NCBI RefSeq assembly: GCF_001514205.1
Contig: NZ_KQ948765.1
Coordinates: forward strand, 1,862-65,861
DNA length: 64,000 bases
Direction: 5' to 3'
Source: Streptomyces griseoruber
GTDB taxonomy: Bacteria > Actinomycetota > Actinomycetes > Streptomycetales > Streptomycetaceae
Shown here: one piece after another, positions 24,944 through 32,620 of the stretch
Layout: every line of letters starts with the position of its first letter
Numbering within the stretch: position 1 is the first letter of the stretch
Translations under genes and position numbers: made by a program
The notes under the pieces: model-generated
Seen by the model: the letters and a program-made list of their open reading frames with translations, nothing else
What the model was told of the DNA's origin: nothing
Databases searched by the model: none

Positions 24944-25561
24944 TCAGGCGCCCGTGACGAGCAGCACGCCGAGGGTGATCATCGTGGCGGCGACCAGGCC
25001 GTCCAGCACCCGCCAGGCGGCGGGCCGGGTCAGGAAGCGGCCGAGCAGCCGGGCGCCGAAGCCCAGGGCGGCGAACCAGCACAGACTGGCGAAGGCGGCG
25101 CCCAGGCCGAAGGTCCAGCGCAGCGGGCCGCGGTCGGCGGCGATCGAGCCCAGCAGGAAGACCGTGTCGAGGTACACGTGCGGGTTGAGCCAGGTCAGCG
25201 CCAGACAGGTGAGCACCGCCCGGCGGCGTGAGCCGGCCGCCTCGCCGTCGGTACGCAGCGCCTCCGCGCCGGGCCGGACCACCCTGCGTGCCGCGAGCAG
25301 CCCGTATCCGAGCAGGAACGCGCCGCCGACCCAGCCCACCACGGTCAGCGCGTCCGGCCAGGCCACCACCAGCGCGCCCACCCCGCCCACTCCGAGGGCG
25401 ATGAGGACGGCGTCGGACAGGGCGCAGATCCCGACGACGGCCAGGACGGCGTCACGGCGGATCCCCTGTCGCAGGACGAAGGCGTTCTGGGCGCCGATGG
25501 CGACGATGAGCGAGAGACCGGTGCCGAAGCCTGCGGCCGCGGTGGCCAGTGCGGTGGACAT
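24944..25561 (-). CDS. LysE/ArgO-type amino acid exporter
   Basis: A 205-residue membrane protein with about six helices. The N-terminal GLSLIVAIGAQNAFVLRQGIRRD is the LysE/ArgO signature, and LTWLNPHVYLDTVFLLGSIA near residue 135 is the second conserved block. The family exports basic amino acids. The ATG at 25561 (MSTALATAAAG) is preferred over a GTG three codons upstream. A LysR regulator of the ArgP type is divergently encoded 77 bases away, the classical arrangement in which ArgP/LysG senses lysine or arginine and switches on the exporter. Confidence 0.92.
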   Translation of the reverse strand: MSTALATAAAGFGTGLSLIVAIGAQNAFVLRQGIRRDAVLAVVGICALSDAVLIALGVGGVGALVVAWPDALTVVGWVGGAFLLGYGLLAARRVVRPGAEALRTDGEAAGSRRRAVLTCLALTWLNPHVYLDTVFLLGSIAADRGPLRWTFGLGAAFASLCWFAALGFGARLLGRFLTRPAAWRVLDGLVAATMITLGVLLVTGA

Positions 25562-25597
25562 GGCTTCCACGCTAGGGAGACGATCACCGCGCGTACA

Positions 25598-25623
25598 GCT
25601 AAAGATTTTTACGTACCCTTAGC
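25598..25623. promoter_or_regulatory. LysR-type operator in lysE-lysG divergent region
   Basis: GCTAAAG (25598-25604) and CCTTAGC (25617-25623) form a near-perfect inverted repeat around an AT-rich centre, an islet of low GC in the 77 bases between the exporter and its regulator. It fits the T-N11-A style of LysR boxes. Confidence 0.6.
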
Positions 25624-25638
25624 GGTCGTGATGATGTC

Positions 25639-26541
25639 ATGATGATCGACCTCCCGCTGGAGCAGGTGCGGACACTGCTGGCCGTGGTGGACGAGGGCAC
25701 CTTCGACGCGGCGGCCGCCGTCCTGCATGTGACGCCGTCGGCGGTCAGCCAGCGGGTGAAGGCGCTGGAGCAGCGCACCGGCCGGGTCCTGCTGCTGCGC
25801 ACCAAGCCGGTGCGGCCGACGGAGTCCGGTGAGATCGTCGTCCGGTTCGCCCGGCAGCTGGCCCGGCTGGAGCGCGACACGCGGTCCGAACTGGGCATGA
25901 GTGGGTCCGGGGAACCGACCCGGGTGACGGTCGCGGTGAACGCGGACTCGCTGGCGACCTGGTTCCTGCCCGCCCTGTCCCGGGTGCCGCGGGACCCGCA
26001 GCTCTGCTTCGAACTCCATCGCGAGGACGAGACCCGTACGGCGGAGCTGCTGCGGGAGGGGCTCGTGATGGCCGCGGTCACCTCGTCGCCGGAGGCCGTG
26101 ACCGGGTGCTCGGTGCGGGCGCTGGGCACGATGCGCTATCTGGCCGCCGCCAGCCCGGACTTCGTGGCCCGCCATCTCGAGGACGGCCCCCTGGGGGAGA
26201 CCCTGGCGCGGGCCCCCGTGATGGCGTTCGACCGCAGCGACGACCTCCAGGACACGTTCGTACGAGGACTGCGGCGCGGCGCCTCGGGCGCGGGGCCGGT
26301 ACGGCACGCCGTGCCGACCTCGGAGGGTTTCGTGGCCGCGGTGGCCGCGGGGTTCGGCTGGGGCATGGTCCCCGAGGCCCAGGCCGGCGACCTCCTGCGG
26401 ACCGGCCGCCTGGTCCCCCTGGCCCCCGGCCGTCCGCTGGACGTCCCGCTGTACTGGCAGCAGTGGAAGCTCGACTCACCGGCCCTGGCGGCGGTCGCCG
26501 AGGCGGTGGCGCAGGAGGCGGCACGGACACTCAGGCGCTGA
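25639..26541 (+). CDS. LysR-family regulator, ArgP/LysG (IciA) type
   Basis: A 300-residue LysR protein. The helix-turn-helix is at residues 5-60 (LEQVRTLLAVVDEGTFDAAAAVLHVTPSAVSQRVKALEQRTGRVLL). The effector domain follows, with VAVNADSLATWFLPAL typical of ArgP/LysG. It should bind lysine or arginine and activate the divergent LysE-type exporter. ATG 25639 is followed at once by a second ATG. No strong ribosome site is seen, so the transcript may be nearly leaderless. Confidence 0.92.
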   Translation: MMIDLPLEQVRTLLAVVDEGTFDAAAAVLHVTPSAVSQRVKALEQRTGRVLLLRTKPVRPTESGEIVVRFARQLARLERDTRSELGMSGSGEPTRVTVAVNADSLATWFLPALSRVPRDPQLCFELHREDETRTAELLREGLVMAAVTSSPEAVTGCSVRALGTMRYLAAASPDFVARHLEDGPLGETLARAPVMAFDRSDDLQDTFVRGLRRGASGAGPVRHAVPTSEGFVAAVAAGFGWGMVPEAQAGDLLRTGRLVPLAPGRPLDVPLYWQQWKLDSPALAAVAEAVAQEAARTLRR

Positions 26542-26646
26542 CCCGGAGGGACGTCCGTGCCGGGTGCGCACCGGGGAGCCGAGCCGGGACCCGCCGGCAC
26601 ACCCGGCGTCGGAAGCCGGTCCGGGACACGGCGGGCCACCCCGCCC

Positions 26647-27354
26647 TCAGCGGCCGAGTCGGGCCAGGGTGCCCGCCGCGCTGTCCAGGAGCATCGCCAG
26701 GGCCGTCGGATAGGCGCTGGTGACCATGCGGGCGGACAGCAGGGGGGCCGCTTCGGCGATACGGGGGTGGGTGGTGGCGGGGAGGCGGGCGTAGGTCGAG
26801 GCCCACTTGGCGTCGTCGGCGCGCTGCGAGGCGCGGGGCAGCGCGAGGGAGGCCGCGTCCAGGGCGGCGAAGGCCAGCGTCTGGTCGATGAAGGCGTGGT
26901 AGATCCGGACCGTCTCCGGGAGCGGGAAGCCCGCGGTGCGCAGGACGTCGAGGACGGCCTCGTCGGCGGCGAGTTCGTTGGCCCGGCCGGTGACCCGGCT
27001 CGCGGTGAGCTGGGCCGCCTGCGGATGGGCGACGTACGCGGCGTGGATGCGCAGCCCGATCGCGTGCAGGTCCGCCCGCCACTCCCCGGTCGGCTGCCAG
27101 CCGCGCAGCGCCTCACCGATCAGCGCGTCACCGATGGCCAGGGTCAGCTCGTCCATGCCCCGGAAGTAGCGGTAGAGCGTGCTGGGGTCGCAGTCCAGGG
27201 CGAGGCCGAGGCGGCGCGCGGTCAGACCGCTGCTGCCGTGCTCGCGCAGCAGCCGCAGCGCGGCCTCGACGATCAGCCGCTCGGACAGCACGGTGCCGCT
27301 CCTGGTGGGCCGGCGCCGGCGCCGCTTCTCCTCCGGTACGACCGTCTTCGGCAT
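26647..27354 (-). CDS. TetR-family transcriptional regulator
   Basis: A 235-residue TetR protein with an N-terminal basic tail (EEKRRRRRPTRSG). The helix-turn-helix is LSERLIVEAALRLLREHGSSGLTARRLGLALDCDPSTLYRYF. The C-terminal ligand domain is of the TetR_C_1 kind. It is divergent from the saccharopine-dehydrogenase-like gene. A CAACGCC/GGCGTTG repeat lies over that gene's promoter, so repression of the neighbour is likely. It is convergent with the ArgP-type gene. The ligand is unknown. Confidence 0.88.
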   Translation of the reverse strand: MPKTVVPEEKRRRRRPTRSGTVLSERLIVEAALRLLREHGSSGLTARRLGLALDCDPSTLYRYFRGMDELTLAIGDALIGEALRGWQPTGEWRADLHAIGLRIHAAYVAHPQAAQLTASRVTGRANELAADEAVLDVLRTAGFPLPETVRIYHAFIDQTLAFAALDAASLALPRASQRADDAKWASTYARLPATTHPRIAEAAPLLSARMVTSAYPTALAMLLDSAAGTLARLGR

Positions 27355-27374
27355 CCTCGCCCGCCTCCTTATGC

Positions 27375-27412
27375 CAACGCCATTGACCTTACGGCAGGGG
27401 AAGGCGTTGTAT
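27375..27412 (+). promoter_or_regulatory. Promoter with overlapping inverted repeat
   Basis: TTGACC (27383-27388) and TTGTAT (27407-27412) with an 18-base spacer form a plausible promoter for the gene starting at 27465. A perfect repeat CAACGCC (27375-27381) / GGCGTTG (27403-27409) brackets it, well placed for the divergent TetR protein to block transcription. Confidence 0.55.
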
Positions 27413-27464
27413 CGCGGTCAGGGCCCCCTTCACTCGCACACCCTTGACCGAGGGAGTTCTCGTC

Positions 27465-28682
27465 ATGCGTGTCCTGCTCGTGGGTGCCGGCGGCGTCGGC
27501 ACCGCCGTCACCCGGATCGCCGCCCGGCGCCCGTTCTTCGAGGCGATGGTGGTCGCCGACTACGACCCCGCCCGTGCCTCGGCCGCCGTCGCCGCACTCG
27601 ACGGCGACGACCGGTTCACCGCCGAGCGGGTCGACGCCGGCGACGAGGAGGCGGTCGCCGCGCTCCTCGCCCGGCACCGCTGTGACGTGCTCCTCAACGC
27701 CACCGACCCGCGCTTCGTGATGCCCCTGTTCGGCGCGGCGCGCACCGCCGGGGCCACCTATGTCGACATGGCGATGTCGCTGTCCCGGCCGCATCCGGAG
27801 CGGCCCTACGAGGAGTGCGGGGTCAAGCTCGGCGACGCGCAGTTCGCGCAGGCCGAGGAGTGGGCGGCGGCGGGCGGACTCGCCCTGGTCGGCATGGGGG
27901 TGGAGCCGGGGCTGTCGGACGTGTTCGCGCGGTACGCCGCCGACGAGCTCTTCGACGAGATCGAGGAGATCGGCATCCGGGACGGCGCGAACCTCACCGT
28001 CGACGGCGCCGACTTCGCGCCCTCCTTCAACATCTGGACCACCATCGAGGAGTGCCTCAACCCTCCGGTGGTCTACGAGGCCGGCCGCGGCTGGTTCACC
28101 ACGGCGCCCTTCAGCGAGCCCGAGGTGTTCGACTTCCCCGAGGGCATCGGCCCGGTCGAGTGCGTCAACGTGGAGCACGAGGAGGTGCTGCTCGTCCCGC
28201 GCTGGGTGGACGCCCGCCGGGTCACCTTCAAGTACGGTCTGGGCCGCGAGTTCGTCGAGACCCTGAAGACGCTGCACAAGCTGGAGCTGGACCGCACCAC
28301 ACCGGTCACCGTGCCGAGCGCGGCGGGCCCGGTGCCGGTCTCGCCCCGGGACGTGGTCGCCGCCTGTCTGCCCGACCCGGCGACACTGGGCGAGCGTATG
28401 CACGGCAAGACCTGCGCCGGCACCTGGGTGCGGGGCGTGAAGGACGGCGCGCCGCGCGAGGTGTACCTGTACCACGTGGTCGACAACCAGTGGTCCATGG
28501 CCGAGTACGGCAGCCAGGCCGTGGTCTGGCAGACGGCCGTCAACCCCGTCGTCGCCCTGGAGCTCCTCGCCGGCGGCGCCTGGTCCGGCACGGGTGTCCT
28601 CGGCCCCGAGGCGTTCCCCGCCCGCCCCTTCCTCGACCTTCTGACGGCGTACGGCTCCCCCTGGGGCATACGGGAGCAGTAA
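27465..28682 (+). CDS. Saccharopine dehydrogenase-like oxidoreductase
   Basis: A 405-residue protein. The N-terminal MRVLLVGAGGVGTAVTRIA is a Rossmann nucleotide-binding fold, followed by LLNATDPRFVMPLF and GMGVEPGLSDVFARYA, typical of saccharopine dehydrogenase / LYS9 relatives. The family reduces or oxidises amino-acid-like imines, but the substrate here is not evident. ATG 27465 is chosen over the TTG at 27444 because GAGGGAG lies 8 bases upstream and the fold starts there. It probably answers to the divergent TetR regulator. Confidence 0.85.
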   Translation: MRVLLVGAGGVGTAVTRIAARRPFFEAMVVADYDPARASAAVAALDGDDRFTAERVDAGDEEAVAALLARHRCDVLLNATDPRFVMPLFGAARTAGATYVDMAMSLSRPHPERPYEECGVKLGDAQFAQAEEWAAAGGLALVGMGVEPGLSDVFARYAADELFDEIEEIGIRDGANLTVDGADFAPSFNIWTTIEECLNPPVVYEAGRGWFTTAPFSEPEVFDFPEGIGPVECVNVEHEEVLLVPRWVDARRVTFKYGLGREFVETLKTLHKLELDRTTPVTVPSAAGPVPVSPRDVVAACLPDPATLGERMHGKTCAGTWVRGVKDGAPREVYLYHVVDNQWSMAEYGSQAVVWQTAVNPVVALELLAGGAWSGTGVLGPEAFPARPFLDLLTAYGSPWGIREQ

Positions 28683-28799
28683 CGGGGTTTCCCGGTCGCG
28701 TCCGTTTCACCTCCGCCCCTGCGGTGACCCGCTCCGGAGCAACGCATACGGAAGACCGAAGCACGAAGAACACCGAGGATCTCGATCGGAGCGACTTCG

Positions 28800-28958
28800 A
28801 TGGACACGTCGGGCCCGGCCCTGCTCCCAGCAGGCGAAGGCGGTCTGCAGGATTCGCTGGGGGCAACCGTGTGGCGCGAGGCGATTGGGGACCACTTTGT
28901 GCAGCTCAGCGCCGGTGTGGGCGACACTATCGCGTGCAACACGTGTGGTGCTGCTTGA
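28800..28958 (+). pseudogene. AraC-type regulator, N-terminal fragment
   Basis: A 52-codon frame beginning ATG reads MDTSGPALLPAGEGG, then ATVWREAIGDHFVQLSAG, and then loses similarity. The WREAIGDHFVQL segment resembles the start of the AraC ligand-binding domain (AraC_binding_2: W..A....FVPL). The rest of the gene is missing, and the DNA changes character after about 28915. I read it as the stump of a regulator cut by the accessory islet. It occupies most of the otherwise geneless stretch 28683-29027. Confidence 0.4.
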
Positions 28959-29017
28959 TGCTGAGGAGATCGTCTCGGCTCGTGGGCCAGGGCTGACACA
29001 AGTCAGCACCACACGTG
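28940..29017. repeat. 14-bp inverted repeat at islet edge
   Basis: CACGTGTGGTGCTG (28940-28953) and CAGCACCACACGTG (29004-29017) are perfect reverse complements 50 bases apart, ending 11 bases past the SUKH gene stop. It could be a terminator stem for that gene or an end structure of a decayed element. Confidence 0.6.
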
Positions 29018-29027
29018 GTCGCGCGGG

Positions 29028-29606
29028 TCACCAGACGAGACGGCCGTCCTCGGTCTTCCCGTACTCGCGCATCTGGTTCGCGAGGGAATGGAAGTAATCC
29101 GCCAACGAGTCATGGGTCTCGAACTGGTTCAGGTCACCATCGCTCCAGCACCCCAGCAGACCCGTACTTGTGTCAATGAACCGGCCGTAGAGCCAGTCCG
29201 TCTCCACGGCGAAGGGGATCCAGTCACGGTGCCATCCCAGGCATACGGGATCCGGGTCAGGCGACGGCTCCATCGCTTCCATCCCGATGCGCCATTCGTA
29301 GACCTTCACGATCTGCTCCACCGACAGCAGGTGCCAGCCGGAGGGAAGAAAACTACTGTCAATGCCAACGAACTTTCCGCTCGCGTCGCCATCGGCCATG
29401 CGCACGCCGTCATTGGTCAGCAACCACGTCCACATTTCCTGCGGGAAGCTCAGACCGAGCTTGGCTTCGGCGTCACTGATCATCTTCGGTCTAGCCGGGC
29501 CGCACAGGGCAGCCGCGTTCTTCGGGGCGTTCCGCTCAAGCCACCTCGTGACTCGCCCCCATGCCTGCCGGACGTTCTCTGCTTCGCGTGACCGTACTTC
29601 ATTCAT
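29028..29606 (-). CDS. SMI1/KNR4 (SUKH) family protein
   Basis: A 192-residue SUKH-type protein. PKMISDAEAKLGLSFPQEMWTWLLTNDGVRM is the family core, with later KFVGIDSSFLPSGWHLLSVEQIV and IPFAVETDWLYGRFIDTSTG. Many SUKH proteins are immunity proteins against toxins of contact or polymorphic systems, but no toxin is encoded nearby. Its GC content and codon choice are visibly lower than those of its neighbours, suggesting transfer. Its ATG lies 5 bases from the stop of the DUF6262-like relic upstream, so it may be expressed as a passenger of that element. Confidence 0.85.
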   Translation of the reverse strand: MNEVRSREAENVRQAWGRVTRWLERNAPKNAAALCGPARPKMISDAEAKLGLSFPQEMWTWLLTNDGVRMADGDASGKFVGIDSSFLPSGWHLLSVEQIVKVYEWRIGMEAMEPSPDPDPVCLGWHRDWIPFAVETDWLYGRFIDTSTGLLGCWSDGDLNQFETHDSLADYFHSLANQMREYGKTEDGRLVW

Positions 29607-29895
29607 CAGTGATCTCCAGAGTGATGTTTGCGGCCAGGCGGGTGTTGCGGGCCTGGGCGTTGGCGAGGTCGGCTTGGAGCGAGGCCCGGCTCACTGGCGA
29701 GCCGCCGGCCGGGTCCTGAGCTCCCGGTTCGCGTTCGGCCGCGTGGACAAGTTCGAGCAGGTCGCGGTGACGATAGAGGAACGTGCGGTCCACTCCTGCT
29801 TGCCGGGCGACGGCGGAAACGCTGATCGGGGTGCCGTTCTTGGCGGCGTTCTTGATCGCGGTGGCCACTCGCTGGCGCCGACGCTCGGAGGTGGC
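29599..29895 (-). pseudogene. DUF6262-like (TnpC-type) fragment
   Basis: The frame reads ATSERRRQRVATAIKNAAKN, then GTPISVSAVARQAGVDRTFLYRHRDLLELV, then a short tail ending TLEITDE. This matches the DUF6262 proteins that accompany pairs of tyrosine recombinases in Tn554-like elements, including the VARQAGVDRTFLYRHRDL helix. The normal start is missing: the frame runs directly out of a recombinase fragment with no intervening second recombinase, and the C-terminal coiled coil is cut short. A deletion between the two parts is the simplest reading. Confidence 0.65.
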
Positions 29896-30512
29896 CTGCG
29901 ACCAGGCTCCGTTGGGGTTGTCCCGGCGTCGAACGTGCAGGTGAGGGCCTTCGTAGTCGCAGCCCAACGCCTTTGAATCCGGCAGCAGATGGCAGTCGCT
30001 GCGGCGAAGGCCCGCCACCTGGCCGCGGCGCAGTCCGACCCGGCCGTGCAGCAGCACAATCAGCCGGTCCCGTGCGCTGCGGCACTGAGGGAACATCGCC
30101 ACCAGCTCGTTGTCGGTGGCCCGGTCGACATCCGCCTCCGGCTCCTGCACCCGATGCCGGGCCCGCAGCCGATAGGACAGCCCCGAGTCCTCACCCTGCG
30201 CCTCCAGCGGCAGGTCCCGGCTGTCGGCCAGCTCACAGATCGGCCCCAGCACCGATCGGGGCGCCTCGCCCACCGACACGGCGTACGACAACAGCCCACG
30301 CACCGCGGTCAGCACCCCGTTCATCCGCCGTTCCTTCCGGGCGGGATGGCCCCGGGCCCCAGCACCACCGGGGCCGGTTCGCCGTCCGGCGTCGACGGCG
30401 TGAACTTCAGCCAGACCATGAACAAGCCCAAGTCCCGGGCCGCCTGCGGCCACTGCCGTCCCGTCCGCCTGCACCACAGCAGGTACCCAAGAACGAGTCT
30501 CAGAAGATCAAC
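29896..30512 (-). pseudogene. Tyrosine recombinase relic (Tn554-like element)
   Basis: Two frames together match one recombinase. The first (about 30512-30330) reads GYLLWCRRTGRQWPQAARDL and FMVWLKFTP, the N-terminal core-binding domain. After a frameshift near 30325 the second reads MNGVLTAVRGLLSYAVSVGE, and further on GRVGLRRGQVAGLRRSDCHL, which holds the first catalytic Arg region, and then RRRDNPNGAW. There it fuses to the DUF6262-like relic. The catalytic domain with the H-R-Y residues is gone and the start is cut. It cannot be active. Confidence 0.7.
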
Positions 30513-30559
30513 TTAGCCTCCTCCCGCAACAACACACCACGCAGGTCAGCACCCCAGAG

Positions 30560-30698
30560 AAGCGGCCGCTGCCCCGTGCGGGAGCAGTGCCTGGACCGGG
30601 CCATGGACACGGACCAGGCACTGGGCGTGTGGGGCGGCACCACCGAGGCGGAGCGGCGGGCGCTCAGGCGGCGCACCGGCGCACGCCGGGGTTCCTGA
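30560..30698 (+). pseudogene. WhiB-family regulator, C-terminal relic
   Basis: The frame shows CPVREQCLDRAMDTDQALGV followed by WGGTTEAERRALRRR, the C-terminal half of a WhiB-like protein: the last two iron-sulfur cysteines (CxxxxxC), the GVWGG turn and the basic DNA-contact tail. The first part with the other two cysteines and the start is missing, replaced by recombinase-relic DNA. It is a truncated gene at the right edge of the islet. Confidence 0.65.
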
Positions 30699-30716
30699 CG
30701 CGCGCCGCCCCTGCCG

Positions 30717-32132
30717 TCACGGGGTGCTGGGCTTGCCCGGCCGGTACAGCCACTTCTGGAACAGGGGTCCGAGGTTCTGGCCGGACTCCCGCTCCGCGAG
30801 CCGCTCCAGCTGGGCGGTGGTGCCGTGGCCGTAGCGGTGCTGCTGCGCCCAGGCACGCAGCACGCGGAAGAAGGCCCGGTCGCCGATCGCGACGCGCAGG
30901 GCCTGGAGGGTCATGGCACCGCGGGCGTAGACGGGGGTGCCGAAGATGTTGGCGCCGCTGCCGGGGTTGCCGGGCGGGAACGCCCAGAGGCTGTCGGTGG
31001 CGGGGGTGGCGTACAGGGTGTCGAAGTTCTTCTGCGCGCTGTCGCCGCCGTGCTGCTCCGAGTACAGCCACTCGGCGTAGGTGGCGAAGCCCTCGTTGAG
31101 CCAGATGTCCTTCCAGGACGTCAGGGAGACCGAGTCGCCGAACCACTGGTGGGCGCTCTCGTGGACGAGGGTGCTCAGGCTGGGCGCGCTGTCGTACACC
31201 GGCCGGGTCTGGGTCTCCAGGGCGTAGCCGACGTTGGGCGCGTGGTCGACGATGGAGCCGGCGGCACGGTAGGGGTAGGGCCCGAAGAGCCCGCTCTCCC
31301 ACTCCAGCACGGACGGCAGCTTCTTCAGCACGGGCGCGGCGGCGTTGGCCTCGCGCGGGTCGACGGCGTCGTACACCTTGATGCCGTCGCGGGTCGTGTA
31401 CTGCTTGACCTGGAACGTCCCCACGGTCGCGGTGGCGAGGTAGGCGGCCATGGGTTCCTTCTGCCGCCAGCGGAAGGTGGTTTTCCCGTTGCGGGTGCTC
31501 TGTCCGAGCAGGACGCCGTTGGCGACGGCGGTGCGGCCCTTGGGGACGGTGATCGTGATGTCGTACGCGGACTTGTCGAGGGGGTGGTTGTTGGCGGGGA
31601 ACCAGGTCATGGCGCCCTGCGGCTCCCCGGCGACGAAGGCGCCGTCGTCGGTGGGGATCCAGCCGTCGAGGGAGTCGTCGGGGTCGGTGACCGGGCCCGG
31701 CTTGCCCTGGTAGGTGACGGTGACGCGGAAGGTCTGGCCCTTGCGCAGGGGGCGGGCGGGGGTGACGACGAGTTCCTGGCCGTCGCGCCGGTGGGCGGCC
31801 GTGCGGTGATCGACCGTCAGACCGGTGATCTTCAGGCCCTTGAGGTCGAGGTCGAAGCGGCTGAGGCGCTGGGTGGCGCGGGCGGTCAGCACGGCCTTGC
31901 CGGTGAGGTGACCGCTGCTCGGGTCGTAACCGAGCGTCAGACCGTAGTGGGAGACGTGGTAGCCGCCGTTCCCGGCGAGCGGGAAGTACGGGTCGCCGAC
32001 GCCGGGCGCGCCCGCCGAACCGGCCGCGGTGGCGGGTCCGGCCGCCGTCAGCAGGGCCGCCACGGCGACCGGGACGGTGGCGACGACGGCTTCCCGCCGT
32101 AGCAGGGCGGGGCGTCTGCGGGAGGGGGTCAC
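30717..32132 (-). CDS. Secreted M1-family metallopeptidase
   Basis: A 471-residue zinc aminopeptidase. A signal peptide is evident (basic RRRPALLRREA, then VVATVPVAVAALLTAAGPATAAG). The N-terminal beta domain resembles M1 aminopeptidase N. The zinc site is HESAHQW (His324, Glu325, His328) with Glu347 in LNEGFATY. The usual large C-terminal helical domain is short, as in secreted Streptomyces M1 proteins. The GTG start has AAGGAG 6 bases upstream. It likely trims peptides outside the cell. Confidence 0.9.
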   Translation of the reverse strand: MTPSRRRPALLRREAVVATVPVAVAALLTAAGPATAAGSAGAPGVGDPYFPLAGNGGYHVSHYGLTLGYDPSSGHLTGKAVLTARATQRLSRFDLDLKGLKITGLTVDHRTAAHRRDGQELVVTPARPLRKGQTFRVTVTYQGKPGPVTDPDDSLDGWIPTDDGAFVAGEPQGAMTWFPANNHPLDKSAYDITITVPKGRTAVANGVLLGQSTRNGKTTFRWRQKEPMAAYLATATVGTFQVKQYTTRDGIKVYDAVDPREANAAAPVLKKLPSVLEWESGLFGPYPYRAAGSIVDHAPNVGYALETQTRPVYDSAPSLSTLVHESAHQWFGDSVSLTSWKDIWLNEGFATYAEWLYSEQHGGDSAQKNFDTLYATPATDSLWAFPPGNPGSGANIFGTPVYARGAMTLQALRVAIGDRAFFRVLRAWAQQHRYGHGTTAQLERLAERESGQNLGPLFQKWLYRPGKPSTP

Positions 32133-32252
32133 GTGCGCTCCTTGGGGGGTGGCGGGTGATCAAACGCCCATCAGACTAGGCAACGCGCCGCCCGGAGTCG
32201 CCCTCCTCCAGGTCAAGCCGCGCGGCGCCGCGGGACGGTCGCGGGCGGGGCC

Positions 32253-32268
32253 TAGGCTCGGCGCCATG
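32253..32268 (+). promoter_or_regulatory. -10 element for leaderless DUF488 transcript
   Basis: TAGGCT (32253-32258) ends 7 bases before the ATG at 32266, and no ribosome site is present. That spacing is typical of leaderless Streptomyces transcripts. No clear -35 element is seen. Confidence 0.5.
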
Positions 32269-32613
32269 ACTGTCCGTGTGCGCCGTGTCTACGAACCGCC
32301 CGAGCCCGAGGACGGCGTCCGTGTCCTCGTCGACCGGCTGTGGCCGCGCGGCCTGGCCAAGGACGCGGCCCGGATCGACGAGTGGCCCAAGGCGATGACC
32401 CCCTCGACGGAGCTGCGCCGCTGGTACCACGCGGGCGAGGCGTCGTACGAGGAGTTCTCCCGCCGCTACGAGGCGGAGCTGGCCGCCCCCGACGCGGCCG
32501 AACTCCTGGACCACGTCCGTACGTTGGTCCAGGAGGGGCCGGTGACCCTGCTGACGGCCGCGAAGTCCCCCGAGGAGAGCCACGCGGCCGTACTGCTGGG
32601 GCTGCTGGACTGA
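32266..32613 (+). CDS. DUF488 family protein
   Basis: A 115-residue protein of the DUF488/YeaO type: VRVRRVYEPPEPEDGVRVLVDRLWPRGLAKDAARIDEWPKAM is the family signature, followed by FSRRYEAEL and VTLLTAAKSPEESHAAVL. The biochemical role is unknown; the conserved VDRLWPRG motif suggests a nucleic acid or small-ligand site. It is probably leaderless. It is convergent with the FAD dehydrogenase gene, 7 bases away. Confidence 0.9.
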   Translation: MTVRVRRVYEPPEPEDGVRVLVDRLWPRGLAKDAARIDEWPKAMTPSTELRRWYHAGEASYEEFSRRYEAELAAPDAAELLDHVRTLVQEGPVTLLTAAKSPEESHAAVLLGLLD

Positions 32614-32620
32614 CGGCGGC

